From Pempheris klunzingeri (lineage: Eukaryota; Chordata; Actinopteri; Acropomatiformes; Pempheridae), in contig NC_092029.1 of the NCBI RefSeq assembly GCF_042242105.1, forward strand, positions 12,207,885 to 12,271,884: a stretch of DNA of 64,000 bases, written 5' to 3'. Below the pieces are notes generated by a model that saw only the letters and a list, made by a program, of their open reading frames with translations, searched no databases and was not told the DNA's origin. The stretch's first letter is position 1. Each line of letters starts with the position of its first letter. The translations under genes and the position numbers were made by a program. Below, in pieces: positions 52,236-61,500 of the stretch.

Positions 52236-53930
52236 GTGAGAGGCTGCTCGCATGCTAACACAGCATTAGCTTTGCAAATTAGCCTGTTATGAACTTCCGA
52301 GCAGGCTAGCTGTTGTTAGCCAACATTAGCCAGTGTAAGCTAGCTGGCCATTGTCACAAAAACAAGTTGATTTATTAGCGAAAGAACAGTTGACAACACA
52401 CTGGCTTTCAGCAGGAGGGTGTTTACCAGCTACTGTAATGTTTCATAGCAGAAAAAGCTTTTCTTGTCATCGTCGGTTCTTTTGCTCCAGCGGTGCTTGC
52501 TATAAGTAAACTTGAACTGTTGGACATTAACTAGCCACAGCGTTGTATATTTTTATTAGGCAGCTGCCTCAGACTTGGTTGTTTTCCGTCTGTACGCCTT
52601 ATTTGTGCACTTAAGTGATCCAGCCTGATTAACTTCTGGCTAAATACTTATTTAATAAAAGCTGGCACGGTGGTAAATATTCACCACCGTGAAGGATTTA
52701 GTCCTGATAAAATGCATGACTTTATGGTTCAGCGATCAGTTAATGGTGTCCATGTAAACTGCATTTATAATCCGGGCCAAAACACTCTAAAGAGACAGAG
52801 TGGTTATTGCTTTTAAAACTTACAGTGATATCTATTTAAACATTGTTTGATAAAGTGGTAATGGAAACAGACAGACGGGCGCTGTGTTACCTCGGCAGTG
52901 ATAACTTAGATGAGCATCTCCGCTGCAGAACATAGCAACTTTACAAAACTCTGTGTACACACATTAAAATGATGTGGTAACTATGTTGGATGTGCTGGAA
53001 GAAATACACAGTAAGCAACACTACTTCCCTTTGCCAATCAGACATCAGTTAAACTGCATCTTTGAAATCATCACTGCCAATTTAACTTAACCAAGAGAAA
53101 CAAAAACGTTTTTTCAAAGATTTAATGCCTAGTTGTTTTGTTTTCTAAGGTCTTTCTGGAGCCTACGACTTGTATCACATTCAATAAAGAAGAGGTCTTC
53201 ACATCCTTGATATCGAGCTGGGAAGCTTCCTAATAAGGTACTTGTGTGAGACAGCCTTTTGGGTGCATCACGTGACTGCAGTTTACTTCCGCATAGGATG
53301 GAGTGGGGGCACTGTTGTACACAAGTATTTTTACTTAGCTCAGGAATGTGAGGAATGTAGTTTAACATCGTACATTGATAAACTTAAAACACCTTCATGC
53401 ACACTGCACTTAGGTATTGTATATAGGTTTCTCATATTGATTTATTACAGTTTTTTCTACATATTACTTACTCTGCTGTGATTCCTGTACTCGTATCTGT
53501 ATTTAGCTTTTAAATTTGATCTATGGTGTAGTTTTACTTTTCCCTTTACTCTCTTTGCTCTGACAGTCTCTTTTTTTGGTTGGATGAAGCCTTAAGACAT
53601 TTATGAGATTCCTTCCTGTTTGTGCCAAAAAAAGATTTGGCGCTTTGGGGAATGGATGTAAGTGCCATCTAGTGGGTTGCAGTAATTATGGGAGCCATTC
53701 ACAACTGGGCCAAAGCTGTGGCACACACTGATTTCACAGTTTAAATCTTAAATGTGTGCAGTGAAGTAGAAGAAAGCTACTTTATAAGATCTTAGTCTAA
53801 AATTCATGTTCAGACTTTGATGCCTTAGTATAATCTGCCCAACATGACTAAGCCTCCGTCAATAGATCATCAATATCATATCTTGTCTTTAAAACGCTGA
53901 CATTGTTTGCTCTTTCCGCTTATTTGGCAG
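52236..53930 (+). other. Presumed fbxo30 5' UTR intron
   Basis: No coding match is seen. It ends at a clear acceptor (polypyrimidine then TTTGGCAG, 53930). An apparent N-terminal extension of the fbxo30 ORF to 53903 begins at TTG and lies within this intron, so it is not coding. Confidence 0.45.
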
Positions 53931-53989
53931 GACAGTGGATTTTCTCACAGACTCACCCTCAGAAGCTTTCCACCCCCTCACCTCTGAAG

Positions 53990-56077
53990 ATGGAGGAGGA
54001 CCATGTTCACTGTATGTCCTGTGTTAACCAGAGATGCATGGTCAGACCTGAGTCAGGCGTTTCTTGTGATCTTATCACTTGTCCTCTGGTGTGTGGGGCT
54101 GTATTTCACTCCTGCAAAGTTGATGAGCACCACCTTATGTGCCCACTGGTGAGGGTCCCCTGTCTAAACAGTGGTTATGGCTGCCCCGCCACCCTAGTGC
54201 GTAGTCAAATGTATGCACACCTCGAAGTGTGTCCGGCTGGAGTGGTGTGTTGCACAATGGAGTGGAACCGATGGCCCGTTAGCTGCCTGGACTACACTTC
54301 CTATGAGAGCCTGAGCCGAGGGGTGGAGGAGGTGGAGCAGCTGGACATGGCACTTGCCCTTCAGGACCAACGTACACTTCTAGAGTCCCTCAAAGTGATT
54401 GCCATGGCGCCTACTGTAGAGAGAGAGACGCTTGTCCCTGCCAGTAAGACGAACATGGCAACTGACTCAGCTTTGCTTAAATCTGACCCTGAGGCCTCCA
54501 CCTTTATTGAGTCACCCTCACAGTCATCATCCTCACATCACAAGCCACAACCGCCCCCCCCAGGCTCAGCAAAGGAGAAAATTGTCAGTGGAATTAATGG
54601 CTTGCATGAGGAGCACTTCAGTAAACTCTATGAGGCCACAGTCGAGACTGCTAGAAGTTTAGCCGCTGCGTTAGACTTTGTTAGCAGTGCCAACTCTGTT
54701 GACAGCAGCAAAGTGTGTGTGAACAGAGGAGCTGTGCAGAAGAGTAGATTGAACAGCAATGATGACCTTCAGAATGGACCGGAAGACAAAACACCTGTAA
54801 CCGCTGATGGTTTGAATCAAAGAGAGATGGAGGAGCAAAGTGTTTGTTCTAGCTGTTTGAGAGGAAACGGGGCTCTGATCGGAACAGAGCTAAAGACTTC
54901 AAACACTACAAATGGACCACTGTCAGGAGCAATGGAGGCCTGTCTTGAGACAGTCTGTCCTGTTGAGGTGCAAGATGACAGCAATGCAGGGGTTTCTCAG
55001 GAGCCAGTCACCCCTCCGATGGCAGCTTCAGTGCGTGTTAGCCAGGGTGTGGCTCAGAGGGCTGGTCATGTTGTCCTGGAAGATAGAGGGCTTGTTCTTT
55101 TAGAAAACCAGAGGCCTGAGCGCAAGTTCTACAACTACCAGTCTTTTAGGGGCCAGGGTCAATGTTCATTACCTTATGGACGGTTTGGTTTCATCCCAGA
55201 TAGGTCACTGCATAGACTGCGACCCAAAATGGAGGACAAGGCAGTCGATACCTCCGGCCTGGAGCAGGATGACGACCCAATGGGTTTAGGAGAGATTGAT
55301 CTGATCACAGCAGCCCTTCTCTTCTGTTTAGAGGAGTCCAGAGAGTGTAGAAGGATCTCTGATACAGTCTATGTTGATGGCTACCGTGTCGACTTTGGCA
55401 CACAGACTTTCACTTTCCCTGCAGCAATCTTGGTAACCAGCACAAGGGTGGGGGACATGGCCTCTGCGTCTGCCTGTGACCATGCCGCCCCCCAGCTCTC
55501 CTACCCCAGTCCTTTCCGCACTCTCCGCCTTGGCCTTGTCCTGGAAGCTCTGGAGGTCGAGGCGGTCCCACACAACCGCTACCTCCCTCCTAACCCCCGC
55601 TACCAGCACATGTTCCCCTTCGTCTGTGGTCAGTCAGTCCGCCGGGACCAGTTTTCCTCCCATTTCACAAATGTCCATGGTGACATCCACGCTGGTCTCA
55701 ATGGATGGATGGAGCACCGCTGCCCTCTGGCATATTATGGCTGCACATTTTCCCAGCGGAGGTTTTACCCATCTACCAAGGGGGCCAAGGTAGTTCACGA
55801 CAGACACCTCAGGTCCTTTGGAGTTCAGCCTTGCCCAAGGGTAAAACTTCCAAGTGACTCCCAGACTGACCGGTTTAGTGTGCTTCCCATTGAGATACTG
55901 TGGCACATAGCTAGGTTTTTGGACAGTTTCAGCTTGTGCCAGCTGTCATTGGTGTCGCGGACTATGAGGGAGGTGTGTGCCAGTCTCCTCCAGACCAGGG
56001 GCATAGTGGAGCTGAAGTGGGAGCGAAGACAATGCCCTGGTGCTCCTGGCACTGTGTCATGGGAGATCAAAAATAGA
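53990..56077 (+). CDS. fbxo30: fbxo30 main coding exon
   Basis: The exon begins at 53931 with 59 bases of 5' UTR, ATG at 53990. It encodes 696 codons and ends AAT AGA before donor GTGAGT. Reading through the donor keeps the frame open for about 34 more codons to 56179, so a naive ORF call overextends here. Confidence 0.95.
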
Positions 56078-57010
56078 GTGAGTAGAAAATCTGTATTGTA
56101 TACCTACTATATGTCAGTGTTTTTCATGGATTTTGCTTTTAAATCTCTAACTCGCTTATCAAAACGGTCACAAAAATAAATGTGCTTCTGTAAGGGGTGA
56201 CATTCCAAATAGCTGATGTGCCACTGTAGAGCTACAGTAAATAATACAATATTATATGCACAATGAAAATAACTGTGAGCATATTTTTAACAATGTGTAA
56301 CAAAAACAATTAATACAGAACTATTTTAAAGGTAAAGAGTGATTTTGTGACATGGAGCCCCCAAGGATGTCTTGATATAGTTTGACATCTCAGGAAAAGC
56401 CCTTATTCCCCTTCCTGCTGAGTCTTAGGTGAGAAGATTGACACTCATGTCTGTTTGATAAATACATGTATGTACTGTAGCTGGAGCCAGCAACCAGTTA
56501 GCTTAGCAGGAAGACTGGAAATCAAGGGGTCACAGCTAGTCTGACTAACAAGTTTAACAAGATACATTTTGTGCACAAAAGCCAAATTGTAAAAACAGAA
56601 ATGTGACTTGCTTGGCTTGGAGTGTCTGCTCATTGTCTGGCAACTGGTCCCAGCCAAGAAACAGTGTGGCACAAAAAGCAAAGAAGTATATTTCCCAAAT
56701 ACAAATGCACACTATATATAACATGTATATGTATCAACAGGGGCCCAACAAAAATACTTGACATGCAGCCCCCTCCTCATTCCAGCATCTGTTTTTTATT
56801 ATTCATTTATTGCAGGTGTGGAGATTCAGCACTGCCTTCAGCCCTGTGTTGTCTTGGGGTTTCACTGATCTCCCCAGCATGTCGGACCACCTTAAGAAGT
56901 GCCACTTCAATGTCGTGGAGCACAAGACGGAGCCCGTACCCCTTCCTGCCATGTGCACTGCACGAGATGGACACTCGCTACGGCGCGTCCTGCGTCACAT
57001 CAACACCTGA
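53990..57010 (+). CDS. fbxo30: F-box only protein 30 (complete, 2 coding exons, 760 aa)
   Basis: Fbxo30 is the substrate receptor of an SCF (Skp1-Cul1-F-box) ubiquitin ligase. In mammals it is linked to muscle atrophy downstream of BMP signalling and to Eg5 turnover. Coding exons 53990-56077 and 56816-57010 join in phase 0. Seen: an N-terminal TRAF-type zinc finger (Cys/His block in about residues 1-110, with CPLVCGAVFHSCK and CCTMEWNRWPVS), a long low-complexity middle, conserved blocks MGLGEIDLITAALLFCLEES and FSSHFTNVHGDIHAGLNGWM, and an F-box near residues 629-675 starting LPIEILWHIARFL. Human FBXO30 is 745 aa. The start MEEDHVHCMSC aligns with human MEEELQHSHC. A teleost a/b paralog cannot be assigned. 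Confidence 0.95.
56380..56700 (+). mobile_element. Truncated copy of the fold-back element, in fbxo30 intron
   Basis: It contains 'gagtcttaggtgagaagattgacactcatgtctg', 'gccagcaaccagttagcttagcaggaagactggaaat' and 'ctggtcccagccaagaaacagtgtggcac', which match the left arm and middle of the element at 25741-26274. The right arm is missing. Confidence 0.6.
56816..57010 (+). CDS. fbxo30: fbxo30 last coding exon
   Basis: The acceptor is TTATTGCAG before 56816. It encodes VWRFSTAFSPVLSWGF through VLRHINT and stop TGA (57008-57010), matching human KVWRFSTAFCSVNEWKF and SMADHLKKCSYNVVE. It is 64 codons plus stop. Confidence 0.95.
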   Translation: MWRFSTAFSPVLSWGFTDLPSMSDHLKKCHFNVVEHKTEPVPLPAMCTARDGHSLRRVLRHINT

Positions 57011-57072
57011 CCAAACAAAGCTCATCTTTCGTAGCTACACGAGAGCCACTGTGGTATTTTGTGGATGTTGCA

Positions 57073-57078
57073 ATTAAA
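57073..57078 (+). promoter_or_regulatory. ATTAAA polyadenylation signal, fbxo30
   Basis: An ATTAAA 63 bases after the fbxo30 stop could give a very short 3' UTR. A canonical AATAAA at 57610-57615 would give a 3' UTR of about 0.6 kb; either or both may be used. Confidence 0.45.
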
Positions 57079-57609
57079 GATTTTCTTTTTGAAAACGATT
57101 AACTCTTCCTGTATTACACTAGATTGCGAAGAAGCCTTAATGAAATAACACCTTCCGTGCTACAATGAGGGTTTGTCATTGTGGTTGGTCTCTATGTGGA
57201 GGGAGAAAAAAACACTAAGCTTTTAGCTTTGCATGGATGTGTGCTGAAAATGCTCCATTATTCTGGTAAGATAAAGTATATTTTTTGAAGATAATATGCA
57301 CAATAGATTTATATTATGATAAACTGAGAAAGTGGAATTTAAATGTTTTCACTATTTTGCCTTTCAGTAGTAGCCATGGGAAAAAGCAGATAGTTGGTTA
57401 GTCTGTGTGACAGAAGCTATGCCAGCACTTTACTTAAAGATTTGCTGATCCCTCCCATGTTGTTCTGTGACGCTAAACGATCCAGTCTCTCTGATTCCTG
57501 TAGAGGGTGTCAACCCAATGCAAGTCTGTTGTCTGGCTTTGTAGTGAGTCCAAACAGATGGATATTAATATGAGGACAGCCCGATAATGCATGTGATTTG
57601 CTACAGTTT

Positions 57610-57615
57610 AATAAA
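57610..57615 (+). promoter_or_regulatory. AATAAA polyadenylation signal, fbxo30 (distal)
   Basis: Canonical hexamer in TTTAATAAAGTC, followed by a T-rich stretch (57629-57650). Confidence 0.5.
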
Positions 57616-58365
57616 GTCTTTACAGCCTTTTATACATTTGTTTGTCTTTAAAGCTCTCCTTACTCATACAGTATAAAATAGCATTGTAATTATTCTCAGG
57701 TGCTTGGGGGGGAAAAAATGAAAATATGTTAAGTTTACCTACAAGTGTTAGCATCTTTATTGGTGCCAAAAGTTTTCATAATAATATTTCCCCAGTTTGT
57801 GTAGCCGGTCACTGCACTTAAAATCCTGTAAAAACTTCAGAATGTCTGATAATGCCTATAACATTTACTTAAAATGGAAGAAGTCCTGTGTACACGTGAT
57901 GACCAGGCAGAAGGATTAACTCTTCATTTTTATCAGATAGAATTGTCAAGAAAGTTGCGAAAAATCTTGACTTCGGTGCAGATTTTAAGAGCCGCAGTCT
58001 TATATAAATTATACACAACGTAATTCTCAGTACCATATTTATATATATTATTTTATCTTATTATATATATATATATATATATATATATTACTCTCCTAAA
58101 CATATACATACTGCCATCAATCATCAGCCTACAGTTCTATGGCGCGAGCCTCAGATGGTCACTCCTGACTGACCTTGGAAAGGGCTGAGATCCAGTCTTA
58201 ACATTTAGGAACAGTTCTGAGAAAAATAACACTGAGTGGCGTTGAGATTCCTCCTAAACATGTTTAATGGTTCATATTAAAAGGTGTGTCCTCTCTCCAA
58301 TGATCTGTTTGTGCATGTTTGATGGCAGCAAATTTAAAAGTGTTGGGGTAGAGCAAAGCTTTTTT
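57616..58365. other. Intergenic fbxo30-lipoxygenase
   Basis: No gene is seen. AT-rich, with an (AT)n run at 58066-58088. Confidence 0.6.
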
Positions 58366-58406
58366 TAGCTGTTGTATGTCTCCGTTGCTGTAGCCAGCCA
58401 GACACG

Positions 58407-58551
58407 ATGGCAGAGTACTCTGGAAGTGACTACAGGAAGCATGGTGCATGCAGGCAGGCTGGATAACTTGTATGTTATCCTGATCGGTACTGAGAGGCAA
58501 CCTGAGCGCATTCTGCTGACCAGTTTTGGACTGGATAATAAAACTGGAAAG
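58407..58551 (+). CDS. Lipoxygenase-like exon 1 (frame-shifted start)
   Basis: ATG 58407 gives MAEY, the usual start of fish lipoxygenases, but one T then stands where a codon is expected, so this frame stops after 19 residues. The PLAT frame (LEVTTGSMVHAG...NKTGK) is open from 58369 with no ATG before 58441. An acceptor-like 'gctttttttag' ends at 58368, so this could instead be an internal exon. The donor is AAAG then GTAAGC. Confidence 0.6.
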
Positions 58552-61500
58552 GTAAGCTGTAAAGCTACAAGAAATGTAATTATTAGGGCCCGAGCACCAA
58601 GCGGTGTGAGGACCCTATTGAAACTGCGTGGGGGAAAAATGTGCAAGGGAGGAAACAGGCCAGTACACAAGAACCAAGAGGTGTACGGACCTCATAGGCC
58701 TTGAGCAGGTAGGCCTCGAAAAAATACGTGAAATGAAAAAAATCAGGAGACCAGGGGGCCGAAAACATAGTTGAAATGCAAGGAATTCTTCTTCTTCTTC
58801 TTTTTTAGGCAAATTAATTGCATTTTTGAGGGCCTAAACATGCACGAAAAGTCATGAAAGTTTGCAGAAAATTCAGTTGTGGTGAAAAATTACGTGTTTC
58901 ATAGGTTTCGCAAATGGGTGTGACAAAATGGCTCTGTAGCGCCACCTAAACTCAGCCCCGGAACTGCGTTTTATGTACATGTACGACATTCTGAGGGTTC
59001 ATATATCTCTTCAAGGCGAACACAAAAAGTCTCTTGGAGCAATGATCTAAATCCAACAGGAAGTCAGCCATATTGAATTTTTCACGCATTTTTGGCGATT
59101 TACAGGGGACGTAAATGAACGAACTAGTCCGAGGGGGTTCCAGCGATCGACTTCAAACTTGGTCAGCTGGTAGAGAAGGCATCAATGATGAAAAGTTATT
59201 AAAAGTCTCTACAGAATCTTAACGGTTTGGGCGTGGCGAGCTGTCAAAGTTCAGTGTCTCACCATGACTCGCCATGAAACAGGAAGTTGTTAATAACTTG
59301 ACTGTACATGATCCAATCAGCACCAAACTTCACATGTCTGATGAGAGTCCCGCCCTGAAGACGTCTACATGTCAATATTCATTCACAGCGCCACCTGGTG
59401 GTGACAGGAAATGCTATGTTTTACATTATGATGGCTCAAGACCAGCCAGTTGATCAGATCCACTTCAAATTTAGTCAGGGAAGCCTCAAGATGTTGATGT
59501 TGGTCTGGAGCGAACACTGTGAGTCTCCGTCAAAAGCTGTTGCCGTGACGACCAGGCGATTTCGATAATACATTTTCCTTCGCCATGAGCATTAAAAGTG
59601 CTGTAACTCCACTGTACAAGGTCCTATCTTCACCAAATTTATACAGTTTGATGACTGTCCGGCTCTGCTATAACTTCAGCGTACATTATCCAACCTCTTT
59701 CAAACTTGTCACGCTTAATAAGAGTCCCAACCTGAAGACATCTAGATGCCAATTAGTGACCACAGTCATTGCGCCACCTGGTGGCAACAGGAAGTAACAC
59801 ATCTATGGCAATGATCATTTGATTTGCACAACATTTTCACAGTGTAGTCAACACTTCATATACTGGAATATAGGACGTGATTAGTGGCTGTTCTCTGGCG
59901 CCACATGGGAACAGGAAGTGACGTGTAACTCCTTCACGCGCTGTCCGACATACATGAACATTTTGAGCCGCGTGGAAGGGTCAGAGTCCGGCACAGGACG
60001 GAGTCTCCTGAACACGTAGATGTAATCTGAGGTCTCTATCTGGTGAAATGAGCGCAAGAGAAGTGTTTCTCTCTCCCTCCTCTGTCATTTTAACATGGCA
60101 GTCAATGAGGCGTTCTGTCGGTGCTCCCGTCGCTCCGAGGCTCGTGGGACGCGCTGCGTGCGTTTCTGTGTGTTGTGAGTCACATGACTGCGTGTCCAAA
60201 GACTTAAGCTATATTTTGAGTGATAAACTGTGACTGTGGGTGAAACGGTTCGGCCAAACCAGCGAGTTAAAGACAAAAGTTTCATGTGATTTTTCCGCTC
60301 CTCCACACTCTAGCGATGACGTCACCCACTCTAGCGCGGCCACATACACACTCATGTAAAATGAGAAAAAGTTTTAAAATGTTTTAAAAGACGACTGTGA
60401 TGAAGTGGTGAATGGCACAAAGGAGGTAGAGGTATGTGCTGAAAGAGGGAGAGATGATGAACGTTTTAAAGCTTCAATGGAGTTTCTAGCTAAAAGCATG
60501 AAGGAGCTGTGAGGGCTAGAAGTCGGGTGAAGAAATGGGAATGTTGAAAATTTTTCACATTCATTTCTATGAGGAAATAAATAAATCTGACATTTTTAAA
60601 GTTTCGGATATGAAAAGTCATAGCAGAGCCACTTCCAGAGCTCTCAGAAACTCCTAAAGGACTCCTGCAACCATTGACATATACACAAGATATCTTGAGA
60701 TATCTTGTCTTGAGATATTTCTATGTGATGAACAATACTGGAAAAACTATTTTTCAAACAAAAACAAGTTTGTAAGTAACCAGAATGTTGGCTGAGGGTG
60801 TCACTGATGACCTCAGAGGCTTCCAGAATGTTGAATCGATATAAATAGAGACGAAACCCAAACTGAGCCGAGGGAGATAGACAGAGAGAGATACACGTAC
60901 ACCACACATCCGAGACACACCACCGTTCGAAGAACACTTCAACAACCATTGAAAACCCGTTACAACTGCGATCGGTTCCATTAAGAAGATCAATGAAAGC
61001 CAACAGCAGTCCAGTCGAGGCAATGCTGCCTGCGGGTCTCACCTGGGGAGAGATCATGGAGTTGGAGGACGAAAAACAGGAGTTACTAGCTACACTACCT
61101 GTTGATGGCAGCAGCGCTGTCGAAAATATGGATTGGGAATCCAATGAGGTCTCTCCTGCTCCGATGGATGCAAGAGAGCCTCATGAAAACACCCAGAGGG
61201 AGCAGCCACCTCAAAACAACGGGGATGGCCAGCAACCTCAAATCAACGGGGATGGCCAGCCACCTCAAAACCACCGGGGTGGCGGCCGACCTCAAAACCA
61301 CCGGGGTGGCCAGTCATCTCAGTACTACTGGGATTCCCAGTCATCTCGAAACCACCAGGGTGGCCAGTCATCTCAATACTACTGGGATTCCCGGTCATCT
61401 CAAAGCCACAAGGGTGGCCAGCCACCTCAAAGCCACAAGGGTGGCCAGCAACCTCAAAACCACCAGGGTGGCCAGTCATCTCAAAACCACCAGGGTGGCC

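Noticed and set aside
53903..53989. N-terminal extension of Fbxo30
   Set aside because: It starts at TTG and crosses a clear splice acceptor at 53930; the homologous start is the ATG at 53990.
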